64,000 bases of DNA from Fimbriimonadaceae bacterium (GTDB lineage Bacteria; Armatimonadota; UBA10988): positions 90,512 to 154,511 of the forward strand of contig JADZEX010000010.1 of the NCBI GenBank assembly GCA_020850355.1. The letters run 5' to 3'. The notes below the pieces were generated by a model. It saw nothing but the letters and a program-made list of their open reading frames with translations. It had not been told where the DNA came from and made no database searches. Made by a program: the position numbers and the translations under genes. This document shows, piece by piece, positions 33,706 through 42,016 of this stretch. Positions within the stretch are counted from its first letter, which is position 1. Each line of letters begins with the position of its first letter.

Positions 33706-34980
33706 ATGCAAGCTGGCTTCGCCCGAGTCGACCTGTCGCCGCCGGTGGGCTACCCGCTGATGGGCTGGGGGGTGCCCGCGGAGCGCTCCTGCAGCGCGGT
33801 CCACGATCCGCTCTATGCCCGGGCCCTGGTGATCCGTGAAGGCACCGCGACGGCGGTCATCGTGGCCCTCGACCTGTGCTTCATCGGTCGCGACGACACG
33901 GCCCGGATCCACGGCCTGTTGGGCCGTGCCTACGGCCTGGAACCACGGCAGGTCCTGCTCAACGCCTCGCACACCCATGCCGGTCCGGCGGTCGGTAACT
34001 ACAACGAGCTGGAATGGTGGCTGGCGCCGCGGGGCTACCAGCGGCAGGTCGACCGCGGCATCGTGACGGCTGTCGGCGCGGCTCTGGCGGCGCTGCAGCC
34101 GGCCACGCTGTGGGCCGGCCAGGGGCGCACCACGTTGCCGCTCAACCGTCGCCAACTGCGTGAGAGCGGCATCTTCAACGCCCCGAATCCCGCTGGCCCG
34201 GTCTACGATGCGCTGCCGGTGGTGCTCCTGCGAGATGCGGCCGAGCAGCCGCTGGCGCTCCTTTTCGCCGCGTCGACGCATCCCGTCTGCTTCTCCGGCA
34301 GCGCCGTCTCCGCCGACTTTCCGGGTGCCGCCTGCGCCGCGCTGGATGCGGCGCTGGGGCGGCCCTGCAGCCTGTTTGTGCAGGGCATGGGCGGTGATTC
34401 GCGGCCCTGCACGCTGGCCGCCGGCCGTGACTGGCGCCGCGACCCAGGCGAGGCCGAGACCACGGCCACCGGCCAGTTGCTGGCCAGCGAGGTGCAGGCG
34501 CTGCTGCCGCAGCTCCGGCCGGTCAAGCCGCGGGTGCAGTCGGCGCTGCTCGAGACCGCCTGGCCGCTGGTCCCGCTGACGGCGGCGCAGTACGCCGCCG
34601 AGGCGGCGGCCGACCCGCGCCGGCGGCGGTGGGCCGAAGAGTGCCAGGCGCAGCTCGCCGCCGGGACTCTCCCGGCGAGCTGCAACCTCTTGCTGCAAGG
34701 CCTGCAACTGGGTGACGGCCTGCGCCTCGCCGCGCTGGAGGGTGAGCCCTGCCACGGCTACGGCCCGCTGCTGGAGGCCGGCTGGGACTCCGGGCAGACG
34801 GTGGCCTTGGGGTACACCGGCGGCGAGGGAATGTATGTGGTGACCACGCCAATGCTCGCCGCTGGCGGCTACGAGCCGCTGAGCTACTGGGAGTACCACC
34901 AACCGGGTCCGCTGGCGCCAGGCATGGAGGCGACGCTGGTCAGCGGCCTGGCCGAGCTGCGCCGTCGCGGGGTGGGGTAG
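33706..34980 (+). CDS. neutral/alkaline ceramidase N-domain-like hydrolase
   Basis: The 424-residue protein begins MQAGFARVDLSPPVGYPLMG, continues with VHDPLYARALVIREG, and has LNASHTHAGPAVG with the zinc-binding His pair, all typical of the neutral/alkaline non-lysosomal ceramidase N-terminal family. LLFAASTHPVCFSG supplies further His and Ser-like residues. True ceramidases are secreted and about 650-750 residues long; this protein has no signal peptide and lacks the C-terminal domain. It is therefore likely a cytoplasmic amidase or hydrolase on another substrate, perhaps an N-acylated sugar. GAGGAG lies 6 bases before the ATG at 33706 and overlaps the stop of the aminotransferase. Confidence 0.8.
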   Translation: MQAGFARVDLSPPVGYPLMGWGVPAERSCSAVHDPLYARALVIREGTATAVIVALDLCFIGRDDTARIHGLLGRAYGLEPRQVLLNASHTHAGPAVGNYNELEWWLAPRGYQRQVDRGIVTAVGAALAALQPATLWAGQGRTTLPLNRRQLRESGIFNAPNPAGPVYDALPVVLLRDAAEQPLALLFAASTHPVCFSGSAVSADFPGAACAALDAALGRPCSLFVQGMGGDSRPCTLAAGRDWRRDPGEAETTATGQLLASEVQALLPQLRPVKPRVQSALLETAWPLVPLTAAQYAAEAAADPRRRRWAEECQAQLAAGTLPASCNLLLQGLQLGDGLRLAALEGEPCHGYGPLLEAGWDSGQTVALGYTGGEGMYVVTTPMLAAGGYEPLSYWEYHQPGPLAPGMEATLVSGLAELRRRGVG

Positions 34981-34982
34981 GC

Positions 34983-36029
34983 TCAGGTCGCCGCGGCGAC
35001 CCGGGTCAGCAGCTCTTCGCCCTCGGCCGGGCTGGCAGCGCCGGTCAGGATGAACAGCCCTTCCGGCCGCAAGATGCGGCAGGCGGCCTCGACTTCGTCG
35101 AACGGCAGGCTGATCACCAGGCCTTTGCCGGCCGCCTGGATTCGCTGGTAGAGCTCCAGCCAGGCGAGGCCCCCGGCCTGCCCGGTGCCGGGGGTCCACT
35201 GGATGGCATGCACCCGCGGCAGACTCAGCAGGCGGTCGAGATGCTGCAGGGCGCCGGGGCCGTCGAGGTGGTAGACGGCGCTGCCGGCCCAGGCGGTCAG
35301 CTCCTCCAGCTCCGGGACCACGTAGAACTCGAACAGCTCCGGTGAGAGCATGCACGACAGATCGCTCTGTAGCGTCACGTTACGCCGGCGGGGCGACCAG
35401 ATGCTGAGCCAGGAACTGCTGCCCTCCTGCGGCGCCAGCAGCTCCTCCAGCCGTACCGCGATCTGCAGCCAGGCATCCAGCACCTGCCGTTGCGCAGCGC
35501 GGACCTGTTGGGGGTGGTCCACCAGATCCAGCAGAAACTCCTGGCTGCCCCGCAGCAGCGCCAGGTGGTCGTTCGGCTGGTGGACATTCGGCCAGCCCAC
35601 CTGCCACTTGCCGGCGGCGACCTCGACGCAGCGCTGCACCACAGCCTGGACCTGCTGCCAACCCCAGTCGGCGGGGTCCCACGCCAGCGCCGGTGGCTCG
35701 GCCAGGCTGGTCAGCACCGGATCCTGCCAGATGGTCTGCTCGCTGTAGTGCAGCTTGGCGCCGAAGCCCCAGCAGTAGCCGGCCATCAACGAGGTGCCCG
35801 GCAGGGCCTCGCCGCCGTGCCAGGTGGCGGCGTGCTGCGCGTCGTAGCTGGCGGCGACATAGGCCGGGTCGGCCCACCTCGTCTGGCAGTCACGCGGTGC
35901 CGGGATCGGCCGCGGCGCGCTGCCGCGAGCCGTCACCGCGATGCACGGGCGGTCGATGATCTGGTACTCCCAGAAGGCCAGCAGCCGCCCCCGCGCCTCG
36001 GGCCAGTTTGGCTTGTAGGCCAGCTCCAT
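34983..36029 (-). CDS. uroporphyrinogen decarboxylase-superfamily protein, probably not HemE
   Basis: The 348-residue protein shows the UroD/MtaA-type barrel in outline (LSCMLSPELFEFYVVPELEE, then YHLDGPGALQHLDRLL and HAIQWTPGTGQ). The N-terminal Arg-rich substrate loop of true HemE (RQAGR) is missing. Its relatives include methyltransferases and many proteins of unknown function common in Armatimonadota and Planctomycetota. It lies 10 bases after the GH29 fucosidase in an operon led by hemB. That context could suggest haem synthesis, but the lack of the key Arg/Asp motif argues against it. No signal peptide. Confidence 0.75.
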   Translation of the reverse strand: MELAYKPNWPEARGRLLAFWEYQIIDRPCIAVTARGSAPRPIPAPRDCQTRWADPAYVAASYDAQHAATWHGGEALPGTSLMAGYCWGFGAKLHYSEQTIWQDPVLTSLAEPPALAWDPADWGWQQVQAVVQRCVEVAAGKWQVGWPNVHQPNDHLALLRGSQEFLLDLVDHPQQVRAAQRQVLDAWLQIAVRLEELLAPQEGSSSWLSIWSPRRRNVTLQSDLSCMLSPELFEFYVVPELEELTAWAGSAVYHLDGPGALQHLDRLLSLPRVHAIQWTPGTGQAGGLAWLELYQRIQAAGKGLVISLPFDEVEAACRILRPEGLFILTGAASPAEGEELLTRVAAAT

Positions 36030-36039
36030 GTCGCCCCCC

Positions 36040-37749
36040 TCAGTCTACCGGCCGCAGGTGCAGCCCAGCCACCCGCACCCCGGTCCCGCTGGCCAGCGGG
36101 CCCAAGACGACGCGCAGCGGGCCGGCCGGCAGGTCGAACCAGCCCAGGCGGTAGTCTCGGAAGCGGGCCAGGTTGCCGCCCCCGGCCTGCCGCTGCGGGC
36201 GCTCCCCGGTGTCCACCAGCGGGAAGCCCAGCCGCTCGCCGTTGACCTCAACCCACCACTCCTGGTAGTCGGCCTCGGGCAAGGTGCTGTACTCCAGGTC
36301 GAGGTACCAGCTGGCGTCGGCGGTCGCGGTGAGCTGCCAGGTTGCGCGGCTCGCGGGCTGCCAGTCGCCGAGCACTTCGGCGTGGTGCCAGTCGCCGAAC
36401 TTCTCCATCCAGCGGGCGGCGTCCAGGGTGCACCCGGCCGTCGTCGCCAGCGCTGCTTCGAGCGTGTTGGCGAAGCCGGCAACGAGGTACTGCGCGCTCG
36501 GTGGCGGCAGCGTGGTGACCTGCAGCTCGACCACCGGCAGCAGCCCCGCGGGACGCTGCAACGGCAACTGCAGCAGGCTCCCGGCCGGGCTCACCGTGAC
36601 CGGCAGCGGCTCGCCGGCCAGGCTGGCGCTGCGCACCTCGGTCGCGGGCAGCAGCAGCGTGGGTTCGCCGCCGCGCGGCCAGGCGGTCAGGTACAGGTAG
36701 ACGCGGTCGCCGCGGCAGGTGGCCTCGCCGTAGGGCAGTGCCGGCAGCGGTGTCGGGTCGGCGCCGTGGATGGCGTCGCGATGCTGCTGGACCCACTCCC
36801 CAACGGTGCGCAGGATCCGCGCCGAGGCGGCGGGGATCCGGCCGCGGCCGTCCGGCCCGACGTTCAGCAGGTAGGTTCCGCCGCGGCTGGCCACGCGCAC
36901 CAGCCGTCGCGCCAGCTCGCCGGGGCTCTTCCAGTTGGTGTCGTGGACGGCGTAGGCCCAGGTGTCGTTGTGGGTGTCGGGGGTCTCCCACAGTCCGGGC
37001 CGTGGCAGGCGCGGAATCTCCTGGTCGCCGAGCGTGTCGTAGTCGCCCAGCCCGTTGCCGATCCGGCTGTTCACCAGGCACTGCGGCTGCAGCTCGTGGA
37101 CACGATCGACCAGCCGGCGCGACTGCTCGGGCGTGATCGGTCCCGGCGTGTCGAACCAAATCCCGGCCACCGGCCCGTAGCTGGTCAGCAGTTCGTCAAT
37201 CTGGGGCAGGGCTTTGCGCTGCAGGTAGCGGTCGAAGTCGCGCTCGGCCGGCGGCTGGTCCCAGGAGTTGCCGACGGCGTCGAGTTCGTGCCAGTCGGCG
37301 GTCTGGCTGTAGTAGAACCCCAGCCGCAGCCCGGCCGCGGCGCAGGCCGTCGCCAGCTCTTGCAGCGGGTCCCGCCCGAACGGCGTGGCGTCGACGATGT
37401 TGTAGCGGCTGACCCGGCTGCCAAACATCGCAAAGCCGTCGTGGTGCTTGGCGGTGATCATCAGGTGGCGCATCCCGGCGTCGCGCGCCAGGGCGACCCA
37501 GGCCGCGGCATCGAAGTCGACCGGGTTGAACTCCGCGGCGAGCCGCTCGTAGTCGGCAATCTGGATCCGCGCGCGGTGCATGATCCACTCACTGATGCCG
37601 TAATAGGCCTGCCCCTGATAGCGGCCGCCGAGGTGCGAGTAGAGCCCCCAGTGGATGAACATCCCGAAGCGCGAGTCGCGCAGCCAGGCGCCCCGGGCGC
37701 CGCCGCCCGCCGCCGCGCTGCCCCACATGTCGGGCGAAGTGCTGTCCAT
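36040..37749 (-). CDS. alpha-L-fucosidase, GH29
   Basis: The 569-residue protein has the GH29 barrel: WLRDSRFGMFIHWGLYS, YLAAEFNP-like RLAAEFNPVDFDAAAW, the conserved TAKHHDGFAMF, LGFYYSQTADW, and GIWFDTPG, whose Asp (about 200) is the nucleophile. The end of the catalytic domain (RGGTYLLNVGPDGRG) is followed by two beta domains. There is no signal peptide, so it cleaves fucose from imported glycans in the cytoplasm. The ATG at 37749 is chosen over two overlapping GTG codons because AAGGAG lies 5 bases before it. It is the middle gene of the operon hemB, fucosidase, UroD-like. Confidence 0.92.
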   Translation of the reverse strand: MDSTSPDMWGSAAAGGGARGAWLRDSRFGMFIHWGLYSHLGGRYQGQAYYGISEWIMHRARIQIADYERLAAEFNPVDFDAAAWVALARDAGMRHLMITAKHHDGFAMFGSRVSRYNIVDATPFGRDPLQELATACAAAGLRLGFYYSQTADWHELDAVGNSWDQPPAERDFDRYLQRKALPQIDELLTSYGPVAGIWFDTPGPITPEQSRRLVDRVHELQPQCLVNSRIGNGLGDYDTLGDQEIPRLPRPGLWETPDTHNDTWAYAVHDTNWKSPGELARRLVRVASRGGTYLLNVGPDGRGRIPAASARILRTVGEWVQQHRDAIHGADPTPLPALPYGEATCRGDRVYLYLTAWPRGGEPTLLLPATEVRSASLAGEPLPVTVSPAGSLLQLPLQRPAGLLPVVELQVTTLPPPSAQYLVAGFANTLEAALATTAGCTLDAARWMEKFGDWHHAEVLGDWQPASRATWQLTATADASWYLDLEYSTLPEADYQEWWVEVNGERLGFPLVDTGERPQRQAGGGNLARFRDYRLGWFDLPAGPLRVVLGPLASGTGVRVAGLHLRPVD

Positions 37750-37759
37750 CACCACTCCT

Positions 37760-38734
37760 TCAGCGCAACCAGTCGCAGAGGTCCTTGGCCCAGTAGGTGA
37801 TCAGGATGTCGGCACCAGCGCGGCTGATGCTGGTGAGGGTCTCCAGCGCGGCGCGGCGTTCGTCCACCCAGCCAGCGGCGGCCGCCGCCTTGACCATGCT
37901 GTACTCCCCCGAGACCTGGTACGCCGCCAGCGGCAGATCGACAGCGTTGCGGACTTCTCGGATGATGTCGAGATAGGCCAGGGCCGGCTTCACCATCACC
38001 AGGTCGGCCCCTTCGGCGACGTCGTTGAGAACTTCCTTGAGCGCCTCACGACGGTTCGGCGGGTCCATCTGGTAGCCGCGCCGGTCACCAAACGCCGGGG
38101 CCGAGTCGGCGGCCTCGCGGAACGGTCCGTAGAACGCACTGGCGTACTTCGCGGCGTAGCTGAGGATGGCCACCTGGTCGAACCCGGCGGCGTCGAGGGC
38201 GGTCCGGATGGCGCCGATCCGGCCGTCCATCATGTCGGACGGCGCGATGATGTCGGCGCCGGCCGCCGCTTGCGCGACTGCGGTGCGGGTGAGCAGTTCC
38301 AGCGTCGGGTCGTTGAGCACGGCACCCGTGTCGTCCAACAGCCCGCAGTGCCCGTGCGAGGTGTACTCACAGAGGCAGGTGTCGGCGACCGCCAGCAGGT
38401 CCGGCGCAACCTGCTTGCAGAGCCGCAGCGCCTGCTGCACAACGCCCTGGTCGTGCCAGGCGCCGGTCGCGGCGAGGTCCTTCTCGGCCGGGATGCCGAA
38501 GAACAGGACCGCCGGAACGCCCAGTTCGGCGATCTGCTCCAGCTCCGGTCCGAGCCGGTCCAGCGACCAGCGAAACTGTCCTGGCATCGCGCCGATCTCG
38601 CTCTGGATGCCGTGGCCGGCGGTGATGAACAGCGGGTAGACGAGCTGGTCGACGCTCAGGCGGGTCTCGGCGACCAGCCGGCGCAGGGTGGCGGTGCGGC
38701 GGAGGCGGCGCGGTCGATGCACCGGGAAGGCCAC
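37760..38734 (-). CDS. hemB: porphobilinogen synthase (delta-aminolevulinic acid dehydratase)
   Basis: This 324-residue enzyme condenses two 5-aminolevulinate molecules to porphobilinogen, the second common step of haem, sirohaem and cobalamin synthesis. The zinc-site Cys cluster [15 protein letters not shown] (Cys-x-Cys-x6-Cys) is complete, so this is a Zn-dependent type. The two active-site Lys lie in [18 protein letters not shown] and [12 protein letters not shown]. Length is normal. The GTG at 38734 has GGAG upstream, and a promoter ending at 38753 predicts a leader of only about 12 bases. It leads an operon with a GH29 fucosidase and a UroD-like protein. Confidence 0.96.
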   Translation of the reverse strand: MAFPVHRPRRLRRTATLRRLVAETRLSVDQLVYPLFITAGHGIQSEIGAMPGQFRWSLDRLGPELEQIAELGVPAVLFFGIPAEKDLAATGAWHDQGVVQQALRLCKQVAPDLLAVADTCLCEYTSHGHCGLLDDTGAVLNDPTLELLTRTAVAQAAAGADIIAPSDMMDGRIGAIRTALDAAGFDQVAILSYAAKYASAFYGPFREAADSAPAFGDRRGYQMDPPNRREALKEVLNDVAEGADLVMVKPALAYLDIIREVRNAVDLPLAAYQVSGEYSMVKAAAAAGWVDERRAALETLTSISRAGADILITYWAKDLCDWLR

Positions 38735-38752
38735 GGCAGTTCTCCGGCCGCC

Positions 38753-38781
38753 ATCGTACCCTGCGGCCGGGGCCGCCGCAA
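38753..38781 (-). promoter_or_regulatory. promoter of the hemB operon
   Basis: Read on the minus strand: TTGCGG (38781-38776), 17-base spacer, TACGAT (38758-38753). It is back to back with the ABC gene promoter, the two -35 elements being 6 bases apart. Confidence 0.6.
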
Positions 38782-38787
38782 GCGTCG

Positions 38788-38816
38788 TTGGCCCGGCCCG
38801 CGGGGCGTGCTACACT
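38788..38816 (+). promoter_or_regulatory. promoter of the ABC ATPase gene, probably giving a leaderless mRNA
   Basis: TTGGCC (38788-38793), 17-base spacer ending in TGC, TACACT (38811-38816). The ATG at 38824 starts 7 bases after the -10, where transcription should begin. Confidence 0.6.
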
Positions 38817-38823
38817 GCCTGCT

Positions 38824-39879
38824 ATGGCCGCTGTCGAACTGTCCGGTCTCGCGAAGCGTTTCGGTGATCAGCCGGCCCTGCGTGACGTCGACCTGCAGAT
38901 CGCGGCGGGCGAGTTCTTCAGCCTGCTCGGCCCCTCGGGCTGCGGCAAGACCACCACCCTGCGGCTGATCGCCGGCCTCGAAGACGCCGATCAGGGGCGC
39001 ATCGTGCTGGCCGGGAAGGACGTCACCGCGCTCCCAGCGCACCGCCGACCGATTGCGATGGTGTTCCAGAACTACGCGCTGTTCCCCCACCTCAGCGTGG
39101 CGCGCAACGTGGCTTACGGCCTGGCGGCGCACGGCGTGCCGCGCCGGGAGCGCGCCCCGCGGGTGGCGGCGGCGCTGGCGCGGGTGGCCCTAGACGGCCT
39201 GGAGCAGCGGCGGGTCGACCAGCTCAGCGGCGGGCAGCAACAGCGCGTCGCGCTGGCCCGCGCGGTGGTCCTCGAAGCGCCGCTGCTGCTGCTCGACGAG
39301 CCGCTCAGCAACCTCGATGCGGCGTTGCGCGTCGAGACCCGTGGGATGCTGCGAGCGCTGCAGCAGGAGCTGGGCCTGACGGCGGTCTACGTCACGCACG
39401 ACCAGGAAGAGGCGCTGGCGATCTCGGATCGCCTGGCGGTCCTGTGCGCCGGGCAGGTGCAACAGGTTGGCGCCCCCGAGACGCTCTACCAGGAGCCGGC
39501 GAACGCCTTCGTGGCCAGCTTCCTGGGCCGCGCCAACCTGCTTCCGGCCGACCTGCTCGGGCCGACCGAGGCGGGCCTCTGGCGGGTCCGGCTGGCGTCG
39601 GGTGACGAGGCTCTGGTGCGGGCAGCGCCGGCCAGCCGGCCCGGGCGCGGGCGGGTGTTGTGGCGCCCGGAAGACCTGCACCTGGGCGCGGCCGGGTGGG
39701 CTGCCGAGGTGGCCGCGACGACCTACCTCGGAGCCTGGCGCGAGATCCGCGCCACGGCCGACGGAGTCGCCTGGACGGTGTTACGGCCGGCGCGCGAGGT
39801 GGCCCCGCGCCGCGGCGAGCGAGTCTGGCTGGGCGCGCCGCCGGGCGCGGGCTGGTGGTTGGCGGAGGGAGACTGCTGA
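38824..39879 (+). CDS. ABC transporter ATP-binding protein, MalK/PotA/FbpC class
   Basis: The 351-residue ATPase has Walker A GPSGCGKTTT, Q-loop MVFQNYALFPHLSV, signature LSGGQQQRVALARA, Walker B LLLLDEPLSNLDA and switch THDQEEALAISD. A TOBE-like C-terminal domain (about 240-350, with VLWRPEDLHLG) puts it in the class that energises importers of sugars, polyamines, iron or phosphonates. No permease or binding-protein gene is adjacent; the only partner is the lipoprotein that overlaps its stop codon. It may serve several sugar permeases encoded elsewhere, as MsmX does in Bacillus. The start follows the -10 by 7 bases and lacks a ribosome site, so the mRNA is probably leaderless. Confidence 0.9.
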   Translation: MAAVELSGLAKRFGDQPALRDVDLQIAAGEFFSLLGPSGCGKTTTLRLIAGLEDADQGRIVLAGKDVTALPAHRRPIAMVFQNYALFPHLSVARNVAYGLAAHGVPRRERAPRVAAALARVALDGLEQRRVDQLSGGQQQRVALARAVVLEAPLLLLDEPLSNLDAALRVETRGMLRALQQELGLTAVYVTHDQEEALAISDRLAVLCAGQVQQVGAPETLYQEPANAFVASFLGRANLLPADLLGPTEAGLWRVRLASGDEALVRAAPASRPGRGRVLWRPEDLHLGAAGWAAEVAATTYLGAWREIRATADGVAWTVLRPAREVAPRRGERVWLGAPPGAGWWLAEGDC

Positions 39880-40580
39880 TGCGACGGCGTGCGGTGTGTC
39901 TGTTGCTGGCCGGGCTCGGCCTGGCGGGTTGCGGCGGCCCGGTCGGGCTGGCGGCGGCGCAGGTCGTCTTCGCCAACCTGCTCGCCGGCGGCGCCGCGCT
40001 GAGCGTGGCCCGGCAGGGCCAGCCGCTCGAAAACCTGGGGACAGGCGGCTTGTTGGCCAACGGCGCGGCGAGCGTGGTGCTGACCGTCAACCCCGGCGAG
40101 GCGATGTACCGCGGCCAGGGTGCCAGCGGCGAGCGCTACTTCGAGACCGCGTTGGACCTGCCGGCTGGCACGCTGACCCACGGCCTGCTGATCGGCGAAG
40201 TTGGCGGCGGCAGTGCGCCCGCGCCGCGGCTGCTGGTCTACCGAGTCACCGACGAGGTCCCGCCCGGCCGCTACGGCCTGCGCTTCATCCACGCGGCGCC
40301 GCGACTGGGCGCGGTCGACTTCGGGTTTGTCGAGACCGCGGCCAGCCGGCGGTTGACCGAGCTGGCGCAGGGCAGCGCCCTGAACTTCGGCGTCGTGACG
40401 GGCCTCGTCGACGGCGTTGCGGCGCCCAACCTGGCGAGTCTGCCGGACGGCGAGATCGTCGTGCGGGCCGCCGGCACCGCGGACGAACTGCTGCGCCGCC
40501 CGGTGACCTTGACGGTCAACGCGACGGCGACCTTTGCCTTGACCGGCAGCAATGGGGCCCTCGGGCTGGTCCGCTGGTAG
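39879..40580 (+). CDS. lipoprotein with DUF4397-like domain
   Basis: The 233-residue protein has a lipoprotein signal (RRRAVCLLLAGLGLAGCG, lipobox LAGC, lipidated Cys about 18). The mature part contains LRFIHAAPRLGAVDFGF, which resembles the DUF4397 repeat (VRFVHASPDAPAVDV). The fold is beta-rich and its role is unknown. The ATG overlaps the stop of the ABC ATPase gene by one base, with GGAGGGAG upstream, so the two are translated together. It could act as a surface ligand-binding or assembly factor for the transporter; that is inference. Confidence 0.75.
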   Translation: MRRRAVCLLLAGLGLAGCGGPVGLAAAQVVFANLLAGGAALSVARQGQPLENLGTGGLLANGAASVVLTVNPGEAMYRGQGASGERYFETALDLPAGTLTHGLLIGEVGGGSAPAPRLLVYRVTDEVPPGRYGLRFIHAAPRLGAVDFGFVETAASRRLTELAQGSALNFGVVTGLVDGVAAPNLASLPDGEIVVRAAGTADELLRRPVTLTVNATATFALTGSNGALGLVRW

Positions 40581-40587
40581 GCTGTGC

Positions 40588-40980
40588 TCAGTGGCCAGCG
40601 GCCGCTGCGCGCCGGCCGGCAGCCCGGCCGCGCAACGTCTCGATCAGGGCGAGCAGCGCATCCGGCTCGAACGGCTTCTCGAGATAGGCCGCCGCGCCGT
40701 CGCTCAGGGCGGCGCGGCAAGTGCCGGGAGTCGGGTAGGCCGTCAAGATCACGATCTCGACCCACGACTGCGCTTGGCGCAGGGCGTGCATCGCGGCCAG
40801 GCCGTCCTGTCCCGGCAGGCGCAGATCGACGATGGCCACGTCGAGCTCGTCCTGCTGGGCGACCGCCAACGCCGCGACCAGGTCGGCGGCCGCGGTGGTC
40901 GGGACGCCAGCGCGCTCGAGAATGCCAGCCAACGTGGTCCGATGATCGGGTTCGTCGTCGACGATCAGGACGCGCCCCAC
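40588..40980 (-). CDS. stand-alone response-regulator receiver protein
   Basis: The 130-residue protein is a single CheY-like receiver domain: acidic pocket VLIVDDEPDH, phosphoryl-acceptor Asp in VAIVDLRLPGQDG, conserved Thr in VILTAYP and Lys in YLEKPFEPDAL. There is no output domain, so it works through protein contacts. A histidine kinase is not encoded nearby. It is the last gene of a three-gene unit (41855-40588) and ends 7 bases from the convergent lipoprotein gene. Confidence 0.9.
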   Translation of the reverse strand: MGRVLIVDDEPDHRTTLAGILERAGVPTTAAADLVAALAVAQQDELDVAIVDLRLPGQDGLAAMHALRQAQSWVEIVILTAYPTPGTCRAALSDGAAAYLEKPFEPDALLALIETLRGRAAGRRAAAAGH

Positions 40981-41005
40981 GCAGTCACTCCTCGCCCGGC
41001 TCGAG

Positions 41006-41422
41006 CTACTTGGCGCCGCCTTCCGCGGCCACTGGCCAGTTGGCGCAGACCATCACGAAGTCTTGCATCACCGGCCGCGAGAACTTCTCGACCCCGTCCT
41101 TGAGCAACCGGCGCAGCGTCGGCCCGTCGAGATTGCGGACGGTCTCGCTGAGGATCGTCTCGTGCAGCCGCGACTCGAAGCCGCGGATCTGCGTGCCGAT
41201 CTCGCGCACGATGGTGATCTTGTAGCTGCCGCGCTCGGCCGCAACGCACTCGGCGTGGTAGAAGCCGCTCTGGCAGGGCATCGTGACCTCGGCGACCTCG
41301 GTCTCTTCGATCTCGTCGCCGTCGAAGCAGCGCCGGGTATAGACCGCAATCCGGCTGATCTTGATTCCCAGGCCTTCGAGTTCGGCCTGTAGACCGTTGA
41401 GCAACTCCAGCTTCTCGTTCAT
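41006..41422 (-). CDS. conserved hypothetical cytoplasmic protein
   Basis: The 138-residue product begins MNEKLELLNGLQAELEGLGI, has a central beta-rich part (VAVYTRRCFDG-like IAVYTRRCFDGDEIEETEVA) and a helical C-terminus (RRLLKDGVEKFSRPVMQDFV). There is no signal peptide, membrane segment or known motif. It lies 16 bases after an RsbRD-N-like gene and 25 bases before the receiver gene, so it is likely part of the same signalling unit. I cannot name its family. Confidence 0.65.
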   Translation of the reverse strand: MNEKLELLNGLQAELEGLGIKISRIAVYTRRCFDGDEIEETEVAEVTMPCQSGFYHAECVAAERGSYKITIVREIGTQIRGFESRLHETILSETVRNLDGPTLRRLLKDGVEKFSRPVMQDFVMVCANWPVAAEGGAK

Positions 41423-41438
41423 GCGTCCCTCGCTCTCG

Positions 41439-41855
41439 TCAGGCTTCCACCACCGTCGGCTCTTCTTCGGCCCGGAACATCCGCGCCAGGCCAGCCTGAG
41501 CCGGCCCCACCAGCGCGCGTAGCCGTTGCTGCGCGTCCCGCCAGGCCGCTTTCGGCAAGACCTGGCGGATCAACTCAACCACTCCGGCACAGAGCGCTTC
41601 GAGCACCAGTTGGGCGCGGCGGTAGCCCCGCTCCTGCTGCTGGTCGGCGCGCGCGAAGCTGAGCGCCGCGGCGCTCAGATCGTCGGCACTGCCGGCCCGC
41701 GCGGCAGCCGTCAGCGCGGCGACCTGGCGGGTCACCGCGTCGACCATCTGGCCCCGCTCACCGGCGAACTCCGGCCGGGCCAGCAGCCGCCGCGTCGCGT
41801 CAGCCACCAGATCGGGTGCGCTGCGCTCCAGCAACTGCGCCAACGGACTCGGCAT
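41439..41855 (-). CDS. helical sensor-like protein, RsbRD N-domain-like
   Basis: The 138-residue all-helical protein (SPLAQLLERSAPDLVADATR, later FARADQQQERGYRRAQLVLE) loosely resembles the N-terminal domain of RsbR/RsbRD stress regulators, which carry a globin-like helical sensor. There is no STAS or kinase domain. The ATG at 41855 has GGGAGAG upstream. It is the first gene of a three-gene leftward unit with an unknown protein and a receiver protein. The RsbRD link is a weak pattern match. Confidence 0.55.
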   Translation of the reverse strand: MPSPLAQLLERSAPDLVADATRRLLARPEFAGERGQMVDAVTRQVAALTAAARAGSADDLSAAALSFARADQQQERGYRRAQLVLEALCAGVVELIRQVLPKAAWRDAQQRLRALVGPAQAGLARMFRAEEEPTVVEA

Positions 41856-41950
41856 CACCGCTCTCCCGCCCCCGGGTCGACGCCCTACGCGCTGGCAGTC
41901 GACCTCTGCAACGCCTTCGCCGTTGTGACGACCATCTTGCAGTGCGTCGC

Positions 41951-41990
41951 CCCAAAACCGCACCGGACGGGGCCGAGACCCCGTCCGGTG
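41951..41990 (-). terminator. rho-independent terminator of the porin gene
   Basis: A perfect 12-base stem (41961-41972 with 41979-41990, 6-base loop) is followed on the minus strand by GGTTTTGGG. It lies 26 bases past the porin stop. Confidence 0.8.
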
Positions 41991-42016
41991 GCAGCGGTCC
42001 ACGGTGCCGGGCCGCC

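Noticed and set aside
34983..36029. UroD-like gene as hemE
   Set aside because: The Arg-rich RQAGR loop and other HemE residues are missing although hemB is close by.
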